Shown: in pieces, positions 21,853-32,907 of the stretch
Layout of the letters: each line of letters starts with the position of its first letter
How positions within the stretch are numbered: the first letter of the stretch is position 1
Source of the DNA: Gambelia wislizenii
Taxonomy: Eukaryota; Chordata; Lepidosauria; Squamata; Crotaphytidae
Direction of reading: 5' to 3'
Assembly (NCBI GenBank): GCA_030847615.1
Contig: JAUMIR010000001.1
Location: 263,995,187-264,059,186, forward strand
Length of the DNA: 64,000 nucleotides
Translations under genes and position numbers: made by a program
Notes under the pieces: model-generated
What the model saw: only the letters and a program-made list of their open reading frames with translations
Told to the model about the DNA's origin: nothing
Database searches by the model: none

Positions 21853-22070
21853 TTCATTGTTGTTTATCAAAACATGTACTTTGGTGTTAACATCCAGCTG
21901 TTGTTTATCAAACACATATTTATCAAAAATATTTTTTGATAATCACAGTTGTTTATCTCAAGAAGCATTCTGCGAAATGGTGGAAATCCCGCGGACTTGA
22001 TGTCAATGTGTTTGATAAACAACATCTGGATGTTAACACCAAAGTACATGTTTTGATAAACAACAATGAA
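21853..22070. repeat. 65-bp inverted repeat, 64/65 identical
   Basis: The arm 21,853-21,917 is complementary to 22,006-22,070 with one mismatch, around an 88-base centre. The arms contain GTTGTTTATCAAA twice; the centre holds a further TTTATCAAAAATATTTTTTG hairpin. It sits immediately upstream of the rearranged CR1. The superfamily is unknown. Confidence 0.85.
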
Positions 22071-22084
22071 CCAAATGCAGAATG

Positions 22085-22639
22085 CAGATGGTGCTGCAGG
22101 GAATGATTTGGCTTCCTGGACCATGGTGTGCAATTTCAGGGAGGTGGACTTCTGACAAAGGATGGGTTTCACCTCACAGCTGTTGGCAGGAATGTTTTTG
22201 CTAAGAGTCTGAAAGACCTGGTCAGAAGGGCTTTGAACTGAGTTGTGGGGGGGGGGGCGGGGGGGAGAGACCATATTTTTGAGGGCAGGAGTTCATCAAG
22301 TGCTGGAGATAATAGTCTAAATGTTATACAAGTAAGAAGGCAAATAGTAGAAGAACCCAGCAGTGGGAGGACTAAAACCTTTAAAAGACAGATGGGGGGA
22401 TGTCCCATGGTCTTAGATGTGTCTATACTAATGCACAAAGCATGGGAAATAAACAGGATGAACTTGAACTCTTAGCACAGCAAAACAAATATGATATAAT
22501 AAGCATCACTGAAACCTGAGGTTTTTAAACAGAGGCTGGATGGCCATCTGTTGGGAATGATTTGATTGTGTATTCCTGCATGGCAGGGGGTTGGACTATA
22601 TGGCCCTTGTGGCTTCTTCCAGCTCTATGATTCTATGAT
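22085..22639 (+). mobile_element. CR1 with large internal deletion (head joined to tail)
   Basis: The first part is the CR1 leader (CTTCCTGGACCATGGTGTGC, AAGGATGGGTTTCACCTCAC) and the beginning of ORF2. Reading from about 22,411 gives LYTNAQSMGN, KQDELELLAQ and IISITET, the start of the AP-endonuclease domain. At about 22,518 the sequence jumps to the 3' end (AGGTTTTTAAACAGAGGCTG ... TCTATGATTCTATG). The remaining endonuclease, the whole reverse transcriptase and most of the C-terminus are missing, roughly 2.7 kb judged against the CR1 at 32.9 kb. A poly-G tract lies at about 22,247-22,264. Confidence 0.85.
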
Positions 22640-23061
22640 CCAGGCCATTATTACCTGTAGATACCATTTTCTGAGCAGCACTAATGATAGGTTTTCCATC
22701 CAAAAGTGAACGCAAGACAGTCCACACTAAAGGACAATTAAGTTCCACACACAATATTTTCTGTTACTGCCTGTACTAGCTGCTGGAGGTGACCCTGCAT
22801 CCTGCAGGGGTATAATGAAAACAGCAGGGAGTTTGATTAATGTTTACCAACTTCCCTTATTAGAAAGGAAATATGTAGAACAATGTCATCCACATCAGGA
22901 GTCCATCCACCTGCTCATCCACCACCGTAATATTTGCCAGTACTCTATTATGTTTTGCGTAGGGCAGACAAGCCTGTCTTTATGCAAAAGAGTGTTTCTC
23001 AGAACGCTTTGTCTTGGACATCAAAGTGGCTATTCTTGATCAAAAGAGAACTTTAAATATA
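22640..23061. other. no recognisable feature
   Basis: Unique-looking sequence between the CR1 and a family-B element. Confidence 0.4.
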
Positions 23062-23691
23062 GGAGATTATCACAAGGTCAAAACATCCCAGGTCAGGAAT
23101 GAGAGGAGATCGCTATCAGGCTCCCTTTTCACATGACGTATTTCCTGTCCTGTGATGTTCCCGTTCTGCTCCTGTTCCTCCCCCGCTTCCTCTTATTCAC
23201 GGCTTAAGCTGTCAATAAGAAGCCCATTCCATTATGATAACAGAATGATGGGCGAGTGAACAGATGACCCATTCTGCTGGTGCAATGCCAACAACATGTG
23301 ACGTCACCAGGAGGTCCATGCCGAAGACTTCCAGTTACAATCGGGCCAGCCAGGTAAGTGTCACCCTCCCCCCTCCCCAGGTTGCTTTGTAAGTGTAGAG
23401 TGTGTTTTTCTGCTTGCTGTCACTTTCTTTCTTGTATTTTTCTCTTTATTTTTAAAATACCCACACAATCGTTCGAGAACGGGCAGGATTTGCTTTCCGG
23501 GACATGAAAGGAGCTTTGCAACAGCTCCATTCATGTCCGGACTGCTGAGGGGAGGGGGAGCACTCCAGATTGCGCAGCAAGGTAAGTGTCTGAACATTTT
23601 TTTTCTATCGATACAGGGATGGGAGTGGGGTGGGAGTGTAGCGGTGGGGGGGGGACAATCCCAGTTTCTAGGGTACCGTGTGATAATCTCC
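23062..23691 (+). mobile_element. family-B non-autonomous DNA element, 630 bp, ATA duplication
   Basis: GGAGATTATCACAAGG and GTGTGATAATCTCC are the termini, with ATA on both sides (23,059-23,061; 23,692-23,694). CAG|GTAAGT at 23,351-23,359 and AAG|GTAAGT at about 23,579-23,587 match the two motifs in other copies. Its terminal repeats differ from the copy at 15,697, yet the order of the interior is the same. Confidence 0.85.
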
Positions 23692-23937
23692 ATAGATTCT
23701 GGTGGGAAAAGGCTGTTCAAAGATCATCATGAGAAGGTCCATTGCTCTCTCCTGTTGTTTAAATAGGGACAAAAGCTTTTGATTTCACTGTATATACGAC
23801 ATATATGTTGCGATGTCTATTTTCCCACCCAAATACTTTTTGTTAATAACAACTGTTATGTCTGTTTTTTTAAAAAAAATCCATTTCCTCTGATCTCACT
23901 GATTACAATTCCTTACCCAACAAAGCATATGTACAAT

Positions 23938-24050
23938 AATCTGCCAGACGAGACAAAATTCCATGTGTCTGATGAATTGGGTGACATTTCATGAACACTT
24001 ATGCCCAATAAAACATGTTAGTCTATAAGATGCCACCTTAAAGATTAGGT
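23938..24050 (+). repeat. interspersed repeat end, class uncertain
   Basis: GTCTGATGAATTGGGTGACA, TTCATGAACACTTATGCCCA and GTTAGTCTATAAGATGCCAC form a series I recall as a widespread reptile repeat 3' end. The class is not certain (possibly a LINE or Penelope-like element). Confidence 0.4.
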
Positions 24051-24158
24051 TTTGCTACAGGTGAACTATACAGCTCTCCCCTTGGGAATATGTGAACAGT
24101 TTGTCTTTAAGTATGAACTGCCCTTGGCAATTCCTGACAGAGAAAGTCAAGGAATTTT

Positions 24159-24416
24159 GGACTTTTTCAAACAGGGTAAAAAAAAACAACCAAGGAGGTC
24201 GTGAGAAGAACGGCGCTGTTGCGCTTACAGAGCCCCATTTCAGATGATGCAGATGATTCCTCCTCCATCCTCCCAACTTCCCCTGTGCTTCCTCTGTGCT
24301 GTGGGCGCCGCTTTTTATTGATGAAAAACCTCCTGAAATGGGGCTCTGTAAGCACGACAGCCCCATTCTTCTCCCAACCTCCTCAAGTTTTTTTTTTACC
24401 CCATTTGAAAAAGTTC
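24159..24416. mobile_element. foldback MITE, related to 39,225-39,525
   Basis: GGACTTTTTCAAACAGGG and the complement of GAACTTTTTCAAATGGGG are the termini, each followed by an A/T run. Inner arms AGAGCCCCATTTCAG and CTGAAATGGGGCTCT are exact complements. GGAGGTC, CTGTT and CGCTT blocks match the element at 39,225. Confidence 0.75.
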
Positions 24417-24425
24417 TTTGTCTTG

Positions 24426-24482
24426 TTTTTTTTTTCTTTTTTCTTTTTTTTTTTTTTTTTTGGTTGGTTGGTTGATTGGTTT
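24426..24482. repeat. poly-T and (TTGG)n low-complexity run
   Basis: T-rich tract followed by short TTGG units. Confidence 0.9.
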
Positions 24483-25999
24483 TTATAAATAAGGGGCTAA
24501 CAAACATATTTATTATGATAATAACAGGCAAAGGTGTAGAGTTGGAAACAAGATGAGCAATTGAGATGAATGCCTGGGCTACTGCCTCTGGCACTGTGTA
24601 AAACTAAAAAAAATGAGTTTGCTTCTTTGGAAGCAAAACAGGAAGGTTGGAGAGATGAAGTGCCTTACAGGCCATCCAACTGGCCCATCAATGCCACTGT
24701 GGCCTACTCCACTTGGCAGCAACAACATGAGGTTCCTGGCAAAGGTCTTTCTCTCACTTGCTTTCTGAGTTGTTTTTTTAATTTGGATTTTTGGGGTTGG
24801 ACCTGAGAGCTTCTTCATGCAAACTGAACACTCTTCATTGAAATGCTTCATTTACTCCCATCTGTTCACATACTAGTTGAAGCTGTGGAGGGCATCAGTC
24901 ATGAACAGGTGGGTCAGATCCGAAGACCAACCAGTGTCTGAACTTATAGATGGTGAGAGGGGTATTTAAAGGAGATAGAAGATAGATGGGAGAAAGAGAA
25001 AGAAAGAGGGTGAAAGAAAAATACACAAAATCAAGAAAAAATGAATTGCATCCACATGTATAATGCAAGCATATGTTATATAATTCTTAACAAAATAATG
25101 TATATGTTGCAGGTTGAGGTTAAATGTGGCAAACAGATTTTTATTCTAAAAGGCCATGGACTGTTTGTATGTTTTTTTAAATGCGTATATAAACTGGTCT
25201 ACTGTAATATTTTGCCCATCATAGTTCCGCCTCCCTCTAGCTTCACTTATACTGAGGCAGGAGGTAGTAAGTAACTTACAGTGAGAACAATATCTATAGC
25301 ATATGCTGGTTGATTAAAATGTGCTGTGTACCCTGTGGATTAAACTCGTAACTGCCAGAACGACTACCATGGACAGATTGATTGCTGCTGTGCCAAAAAT
25401 AAACTCACATAAAATTGTCATCTTCTGAAACGAGATTGTAAACTAGATGGTCTGGGATTCCTTGAAAGCCGGGAAAGGAGCATTGCAAAAACAGGAACAA
25501 CACATTATTCAAAAATGAAGGCCACGGAAGGAGGGGCAGGGGACTTGTGTGCAGGCAAAAGGTAGTCCCTGTTTTCTATTGATACTGCAACAAAATATTT
25601 CCATATTGCTTTCTCTGGCTTTTTGTTGTTGATTGTGGAAAGGGGGAAAAAACCCTGGTATATTATTAATTTGAAGCTGTTGTGAAATGATATCTTGCAA
25701 AACCATTTTGCAGTTTGTCAGGAAGCACCAGTGCATGTTAAAGAAGATAAAAGATTTGGGTTTTCAAATGAGAAGGTTTAATTTTGCACAGAGCAAATTG
25801 ATTCTTCTATACTAAAAGCAAATTTACAGGTGGCTAGCAAAGCCAGATTTACTCCCAACTGAAAAGGTGGAACTTTCACACATTCTAGAATACTGCATGT
25901 GAAAGAAGTCATGCACAATAGGACAGGGTAGGCAAAAGTACCTGTTCACAAATATGGAGACCTTTTGGCTGGAAACAGAAAAAGGACTGGTTCAGGTGT
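24483..25999. other. unique-looking DNA
   Basis: No gene or element was recognised; GA-rich low complexity lies near 24,965-25,020. Confidence 0.4.
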
Positions 26000-26306
26000 C
26001 ATAGAATCATAAAGTTGGAAGAGACCACAAGGGTCATCCAATCCAACCCCCTGCCATGCAGGAATAAACAAACAAAGCCCAACCAATAGATGGTGTGATG
26101 ATGGGGGTAATTCAATTTGGGTACTTCAGTTCCCATCATCCCATAAATTCAGCGATTATCTTGACAGGAAGGCATCAGGTAAATAAAGGTTAGCTAGGGG
26201 TGATGAGAGAGTACACACACCTCCTGAGTCGTCATCATCATGACGTCAGATCACCAGAGGCAGAACTGCCCAATGAGGATGGTCAGAGGGACAATTTGAA
26301 AAAAGG

Positions 26307-26314
26307 TATAAATA
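26307..26314 (+). promoter_or_regulatory. TATA box of the solo LTR
   Basis: TATAAATA, about 213 bases from the LTR start and 336 bases before AATAAA. This is the expected position for an LTR core promoter. Confidence 0.6.
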
Positions 26315-26642
26315 TTTCCTCTGAACTGTGATGTGGGGGAGAAAACAAAGAACCATTCTGAGAGCTGGAAGGATGGCCGCTGAGCCAGCCTGGGAATAGG
26401 CACGTGACTCAGCCCAGCCTCTGAATCCCTAGACTGATCCTTCATACTGGCTACAAGAGTGTGAGTAGACTTTTAGGGAAAATATATCAGTTAAATTGTG
26501 TTAGGATTTCATGGTTACTTTCTTACTTGGCAGGATACAACTGAAATGCTTTGCTTTTACTATTCTCTGTAACTCCTAAGATGAACCTGAAGAGAGGAGA
26601 TGCTTTCTTCATGAGACATTTGCATGTTTTAAGCCTAGCTTG

Positions 26643-26648
26643 AATAAA
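26643..26648 (+). promoter_or_regulatory. polyadenylation signal of the solo LTR
   Basis: AATAAA, in the second half of the LTR; it would mark the end of the R region. Confidence 0.55.
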
Positions 26649-27644
26649 ATAAGCCTTTTCTATCTTTCTATCACTGATGCTCACGTGCTTAACTCTCGGT
26701 CATTCCATTGACTCTCTCTCTCTGGGGAAGGGAGGAGTGGGATTGGTTCTGTGGTAAATGGTAGTTCCACAAGGTATCCAGTCTCCTGTCGGACTGGTGA
26801 AAGAATTTGGTAGGTGGTGGCAGCATTTGTCCTCTGGGGGTACTGTTGAGGGAGGACTCTCAAGATTGCTTTAGAGGAGAGCTAGCTCTGATGGTTACAG
26901 GCAGAGAGCCCCAGGCTAGCGTGACAGATGGCCATCCAGCCTCTATTTAAAAATCTCCAAAGAAGGATACTCCACCACACTCTGAGGCAGCACATTCCAC
27001 TTCCAAACAGCTCTTACTATCAGGAAGTTCTTCCTAATGTTTAGGTGGAATCTCTTTTCCTGCAGTTTGAGTCCATTCCTCCATGTCCTAGTGTCTGGAG
27101 CAGTAGTAAACAAGCGTGCTCCATCCTCAGTATGACATCCCTTCAAAGATCCCAACATGGCTATTATATCACCTCTTAAACTTCTCCTCTCGAGGCTAAA
27201 CATACACAGCTCCCTAAGCCACTCTTCATATGGCATGGCTTTCTGAACTTTCACCATTTTTGTCACCCTCCCCCAGACACGTTCCAGCTTGTCAAAATCC
27301 TTCTTGAATTCTGGTGCTCAGAACTGGACACAGTATTCCAGGTGAGATCTGACCAAAGCAGAATAGAGTGGGGCTATTACTTACCTCAATCCAAACACAA
27401 TACTCCTATTGATGCAGCCTAGAATCACATTGGCTTTTCTGGTTGCTGTATGACACTGCTGACTCATGTTCAGCTTGTGGTCCACTAAGACTCATGGCTG
27501 AACAATCATTCAGCAGCGATTATCAGACTTTGGGTTCTCTACGCCACTCTCTCCTCTTGAATTAGCAAATTCCTTTCCTTGCTTCCAGGTTTGCAGTAAA
27601 TGGACTTGTCTGGGAAACCTGAATTAGCTATGCTATGTTTACAT

Positions 27645-28040
27645 AACATAAGAAGAGCCCTGCTGGATCAGACCAAAAACCTGTCTAGTAGTCCTGGGGC
27701 CCTTTCACATTGCACATTTATAACACTATGATTCTGCTTTAAGTGACATGGCTACATCCTATGGAATCTTGGGACTGGCTCTTGAGGGATGGGCCTTCAG
27801 GATCCTTAGCCAGGGAGCTCCCCTGGTACCTCTGATCAAACTACCAATCCCAGGATTCCAGAGGATGCAGCCATTGTGGTTAAAATGGAATCATACATTG
27901 TAACTATGTAGAGTGAAAGGGGCTCAGCATTTATGCCCACTGTAACTAACTCGTAAGAAAGACATGAGTGTAACAGCCACCTACCCACCCACTCACATTT
28001 CTCAAGAACTGGTATACATGCATAGGTACACTGCCTCTGA
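27645..28040 (+). repeat. interspersed repeat interrupted by a MITE
   Basis: AAGAAGAGCCCTGCTGGATC and GACCAAAAACCTGTCTAGTA at the left and CTGGTATACATGCATAGG and ACACTGCCTCTGAA at the right are parts of a repeat I recall as common in reptiles. A second partial copy lies at 28,338-28,530. The MITE at 27,696 splits it. Confidence 0.5.
27696..27924. mobile_element. MITE, ACTGCCATGG-related family, GGGCCCTTTCACA ends
   Basis: GGGGCCCTTTCACATTG and TAGAGTGAAAGGGGCTC are inverted ends. The inner halves GAATCTTGGGACTGGCTC and CAAACTACCAATCCCAGG also mirror each other. Confidence 0.78.
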
Positions 28041-28327
28041 AGAAGGAGCAAGCTTGTTTTCTGCTGCTCCAGAAACCACGGAGCAATGGCTTCAAACTAC
28101 AGGAAAAGAGATTCCACCTAAACGTTAGGAAGAACTTCCTGATGGTAAGAGCTGTTTGTCAGTGGAATGCCCTGCCTCAGAGTTTGGTGGAGTCTCCTTC
28201 TTTGGAGGTTTTCAAACAGGGACTGGATGGCCATCTATCAGGAGTTGCTTTCATTGTGTATTCCTTGAAGGTAGAGGGTTGGACTGTTTGGCCCTTATGG
28301 TCTCTTCCAAATATGTGATTCTGTGAT
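28041..28327 (+). mobile_element. CR1 3' fragment
   Basis: CAAGCTTGTTTTCTGCTGCT through AGAAGAACTTCCTGATGGTA to the tail GGTCTCTTCC ... GTGATTCTGTGAT. Only the last 290 bases of the element are present. Confidence 0.9.
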
Positions 28328-28337
28328 CCTTGCGGTA

Positions 28338-28530
28338 TGGTATGGCCAGCCTGACCAGCAACCAGTCCAAAAGCTAAGTCAGAACTCTCTTCTGATAGTG
28401 GCCAACCAGATGCCTATAGGAAGCTCAGAACAGGGAAAGAATATAATAGTGCTCTCCAGCTTGTGTTCCCAAGTAGTTGGTGAATAGAGACAGAGTGCCT
28501 CCCATAGTGTCAGTCTTATATACACATGAT
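28338..28530 (+). repeat. second copy of the 27,645 repeat
   Basis: GTGGCCAACCAGATGCCTAT with AGGAAGCTCAGAACAGGG and GTGCTCTCCAGC; part of the same interspersed family as 27,645. Confidence 0.45.
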
Positions 28531-29164
28531 GACCCATGATGACAAGCCAGGAAGCAAAAGAAGGAATTGAAGTATGAAAGAAGGAGGAGGGAGAACACAA
28601 ATGCAAAACCTAGCCACAATGGCTTAATCATAGTTTGGCAGCCACACATGAACAAAGCCACCAACTGTAAAGATATTACATGCTGACAAAGGTAATATTA
28701 AAAGAGAGCCCAATAAAGCATCTCATTGAAGCACCCTACTCACTGTGAGGAGAGTGCAGCTTTGCAATGGAAATGGCAGCCTGTGCATTTATCTGCTGAT
28801 TTGTAAGTCCATGTGTACACTGCTTGCATAACTTTTTTAAAAATAATATCTGTCATATAAGGAGGTTATTTAATGTATTTTAAAAGATTTTTTAAATTAA
28901 TTTTTCTTATGGCTTTCTTATTATTATTAGTTGTAGTGAGCTGTTAGGAATCTGTTAAACCACATGAATAAATATGAAAATGAATATTCATAATTTTGTT
29001 TTGTTCCCTCATTTAAAAGTAATGGTTCACACAAATCTTAGCTACTACAGCTTTACTTCCAGCACTGTTTACTTCTTCTATTGATCTGAAACACTTGGAC
29101 ATAGTTGGAAAGATGACTTTTAATCCAACAGACAGAGGGTTTGAGACAATTTGTGACATTTAAA
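28531..29164. other. no recognisable feature
   Basis: AT-rich, unique-looking. Confidence 0.4.
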
Positions 29165-29634
29165 GCTAGTCTAGACCAGAGAATATAATGTTCATTCCTG
29201 TGCATTATTGCAAATTTGCAGCAGTGTTCCTTTTTCTCTGTGGTCTTTCAGCAAAAACAATAGGCTGAAAAGCTATCCACGTATGAAGTTCACATGCTCC
29301 CGAATCAAGATGGCAGCTGTAAATTAGTGTGTTATATGTTTGCCACCGCTGCACAGTACTTTTAAAAAACATTAAAGCAAAGGTGCGCAATTACAACCTT
29401 CTGCTTAAAAAAATTATTTGGACACCTTGGCACAGCAAAAAAGTGCATGATCGCTAACACGAAAATCCAACAGGGTACTTCTGGGCATTGCCTTGCCAGA
29501 AAGCCCGCCCCCTGTGCATGTTTAATCCAATCTCCAGTTCTACCCTCTCCAAGAATGTGCAGCAAATTGAATTGGTTGTTGGGGCAAAAGGTCTTCTCTC
29601 ATTCCATGAGGAGCTTTTACATTGTCTAGACAAC
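29165..29634 (+). mobile_element. family-A element, shortened (470 bp)
   Basis: GCTAGTCTAGACC and ATTGTCTAGACAAC are degenerate ends. The interior has CCGAATCAAGATGGCAGC, TGCCTTGCCAGAAAGCC and GGGGCAAAAGGTCTTCTC in family order. Confidence 0.7.
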
Positions 29635-29816
29635 ATCTTACTCTTATCTTCTGCACAAAACAATCCTAGGATTCTTCTGGAATCAGGATTAGAGAGCTCC
29701 AACACCCAAAGGTACATAGAAGGAGCAAGAGAGAAGGAGGGTTCCCTCATCCCATTTTAATTTCCCCCCTTTTAGTTTTATGATTTCCCTTTCATTGGTT
29801 GCTATGGGAAAGAAAC

Positions 29817-30289
29817 TACAGTTGGTCTTCAACATTCGCTGGAGTTAGGGGAGCAGGACCCCCCAAGAAAGTGGAAAAGCCATGAATATTTCTACTCCCC
29901 CCCAAAAAAACCCCATATTTAACATACCCAAAAAGTATGCTGCTTTGAGTCCCAAATTGGGAGAAAAGTGGGATAGAAATAAAGAAGAAGAAGAAGAAGA
30001 AGAAGAAGAAGAAGATAACATAACTCATCACTCACCCTGGGTGTCTTTGAGGCTGCAGGGTTCCTTCACAAGGCAAATGCTGGCAGCTGGCAGGGCTGTC
30101 TGCTGCTATCCTACACCATTTTTATTAGGGACTTACATGCCTTGCTGCACACTTGCAGTCTTTCTCAGTCTCCGAGTCTTGCAGCCCCTATTAAAAATGG
30201 CATATGGCAGCAACGGAGGTAGCAGCAAATAATTCACAAATAATGAAATTTGCAAAAGTTAAAGCCACCCATGTGGCGAGCCGACTGTA
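29817..30289 (+). mobile_element. Tigger-like element with (GAA)n inside
   Basis: TACAGTTGGTCTTCAACATT at the left and GGCGAGCCGACTGTA at the right. The left body GGAGTTAGGGGAGCAGGACC parallels 48,296. A LINE-like tail piece, GCTTTGAGTCCCAAATTGGG, lies before the GAA run. Confidence 0.65.
29982..30014. repeat. (GAA)n microsatellite
   Basis: About eleven units; an open frame encoding a glutamate run here is an artefact. Confidence 0.95.
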
Positions 30290-32907
30290 TACTATATGTG
30301 CCAAGACTGTCATATGTTTCCCTCAAATCCTGAGGTGGGACAGCAATGTAAGGAAAATGGAAATGCTAGATGTCCCACAATTCCAAAGTTTCCCATAATC
30401 CAACCTTGCCACACTTGTACAATACCTCTTTCCCTATTTTGGCAGTGCCAGTGGTGAATGATGGAAAGATTCAAAGCCTTCCCATCCTGATAGCTTTCTC
30501 ATTCTTTGGCTCAGATGTCAGAAGCCAAGACCACAGAAATTTTCCACAGCAGCTAGGTGGCAGGGAAAAGAGGAATGTCAGATTTCTCCCTCCAAGGTCA
30601 GATCCAGACCCAACTCTCTGCCTGTGGAGGGGGAGGCCAGAAACACCCTGAGGCCCTGGGACACCTTCCAAGAGACCATGGGATTGCAGCCTATGTGTTC
30701 TTAACATTTAAGGGAACTTTTAGACTGTATTAACCCCCTCCTGGTTGCCATCTTCTTTTAATTGGCCTCTTTTGAAGTTGCAAGCTATAAAGCGTCTTTT
30801 CCTCCCCCCCCCTTTCTTCTTATTTTAAAAAAGAGCAACTTAACTACTTGAAGTACTTTTGATTAATATTGATAGCATGTTTTAGATTCTCAGTTCAGAT
30901 TACAATAGAGACCTTTAAATATATCTTCACTGCATTGTCTGCATACTTAAGCACCTACACCTATTTCAGGACTGCAAGCAAATCAGTAATCTCCCAGAGG
31001 AAGAAAGAAAGAGAGGAAACTGAGTTTAAAAAAAAGAAAGAAAAGAACTGAGAAAGTGACCTCTGAAGAAATTGCATGAAATGGGTGATATTGCGTGGAG
31101 AAGTAGCTGAATGAATCCTCTCTAATCTGATAATGATTAGAGTACTGAGTCCTAAAGATAGCTCTTCCGGTTTAGTGAAATGAGTTCCTTGATCAAAATC
31201 TCATAACAGACTCATATTTATGCTCATTTGTAATTGACGTAAGCGCAAAGGACAGGTTTACTATTTCACTGTAAGCAGTTGTGGTGAGGGATGAGGAAGC
31301 TGAGCACCATCGAACTTCATGGATTTTATGTCAGAGCTGCGAGGGCTTTTGGGGTTGGTTTGATTTTTGGCATTTTGTTGCAAAATGCCCATCATTGTTT
31401 ATTACAGGATGTGTTATTCCCCCCATGTGGGGGAATAAATGAAATGAGGTCAGGATGTGTCACTTTATCTATGTGGCAAGATTCATCTCTGTGACCTAGG
31501 GCTAAACTCAAACTGCCCGTCTTGTGTAAAGGGTTATTATACAGCAAGGGGTGCTGACTTCCAACAAGAATTTCATTAACATGTGGCTTTAAAAAAAACA
31601 TGGTAGTTTTTGCAAAAGCCCGGCTGTTAACCTTGGAGATTTGGCCAAGCACCAGTTTCCATAATTTTATTTAGCCAAATCATGTCATACTCTATCCACC
31701 GTCAATTCTACCATTGATTTCGAAGCCCAAGCTGCAGTGTTAGTTGCTTGGAGGTGGCTTTATTAGATATTAGATATATACAGTATAATTTAAGAAATAA
31801 GTTTTTTAAAAAATCAGGGAAATGACAGTCTGCTGTCCTCTCCTCAGGAGTGATACAGGAATCAAACATAATCCACCCCACATGTTTTTCCACAGGTGCT
31901 CTTGTCTGCTCCATAATCCACAAAGCACTATTTCTTGGATTTTATTTTCACATTCATGAATTTTCTATGGAAAACAACATACATTTTTCTATAAGCTGTA
32001 TTATTCAAAGCTACATTTATGCATTTCCATATGCAAACCCCCCACACTTCTGTTCCCTTCTCTTTGATTTGTCTCTTTTTCATCATCTTCACCCATCATT
32101 TTAAAAAGTAGCTCAAATTCTCCCCCCTCTCCCAGGAATATACTTACCGGTATCTCCATAAATTTCAAGGGCAGTCAATCCTATAGATTCTGTTGGGGCA
32201 AGGTGTTTGGCACTGAAAGAATGCTCACCTTTCAGAACAGGGACAGTACTGTACCAGTAGATCCCATGGTGGGACCCTTAGCTGGGATATTTGAGAACCA
32301 AATGCAAACCATTGAAAGTGCTCTGTATGTTATAGACTTGTGGCTGAGCACTCCCCTTTGTTTAATCATAACTTTCCTTTTCCCTTTGGAAAAAGAAAAG
32401 CAGGATTTTTATGAATCAAGTCTATCATGTAGCTGAAACTGCTGAAATTCTCTTTTCCGTATCATAGTTTAAGGCACAGGATCTCTATATTTCTTTTCAT
32501 GTATTTACACTACATACCTCCATTGAATAGTTGAGATATCTATCAACACTTACACATAGCTACGTAGACAGAGAGACATAATTATAATACAGATATACTT
32601 ACAGTTAACTAATCAGTAACTATATCTAATGTCTAATCTGATTTCATCCATTTACTATGGAAGACTCCATTCTCTGTATTCTTTTAACTGCCAACTGGGT
32701 ACAGTTTACCATTTTTTAGAGCAGCCAAAGAAAGTGGAAGCCAGAACATCTTCATATAATATTCCAATATTTCTGTTTTGTTAGTCACTCTAATAAATAT
32801 ATACACGACTCTCAAGTGATTAACTGCATCCTCTGGGATCCAGAATAGACTTTGTTTGGAGTGCTGCCTGATCATCAGCAGTCCTAGATCACACCCTGCA
32901 TCATGCA
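30290..32907. other. unique-looking DNA, possible conserved block
   Basis: No gene or terminal-repeat element. 31,060-31,700 is even in composition and free of repeats. TTCCCCCCATGTGGGGGAAT at 31,413-31,435 is a near-palindrome. Confidence 0.4.

Larger units (their letters stand above)
26094..26926 (+). mobile_element. solo LTR of an endogenous retrovirus-like element, 833 bp
   Basis: It starts TGTGATGATGGGG and ends GCTAGCGTGACA (TG...CA), flanked by GATGG on both sides (26,089-26,093; 26,927-26,931), a 5-bp duplication. The CR1 reads on without loss across it. A TATA box and a downstream AATAAA sit in the right order for U3-R-U5 on the plus strand. There is no internal region or second LTR, so it probably arose by recombination between two LTRs. 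The family is not identified. Confidence 0.82.
26000..27492 (-). mobile_element. CR1 retrotransposon, 5'-truncated, split by a solo LTR
   Basis: The tail complement CATAGAATCATAAAGTTGG with CACAAGGGTCATCCAATCC opens the element at 26,000. It is interrupted at 26,094-26,926 by a solo LTR and continues to 27,492. The minus-strand frame at 27,266-26,943 reads the conserved C-terminal CR1 region: MPYEEWLREL, MFSLERRSLR, GCHTEDGARL, KRFHLNIRKN. It lacks the endonuclease and the reverse transcriptase catalytic motifs, so it is a dead 3' fragment. Confidence 0.9.

Noticed and set aside
24055..24594. 179-residue minus-strand frame with a lysine-rich stretch
   Set aside because: The lysine run is a poly-T tract read in reverse and the rest crosses a foldback MITE.
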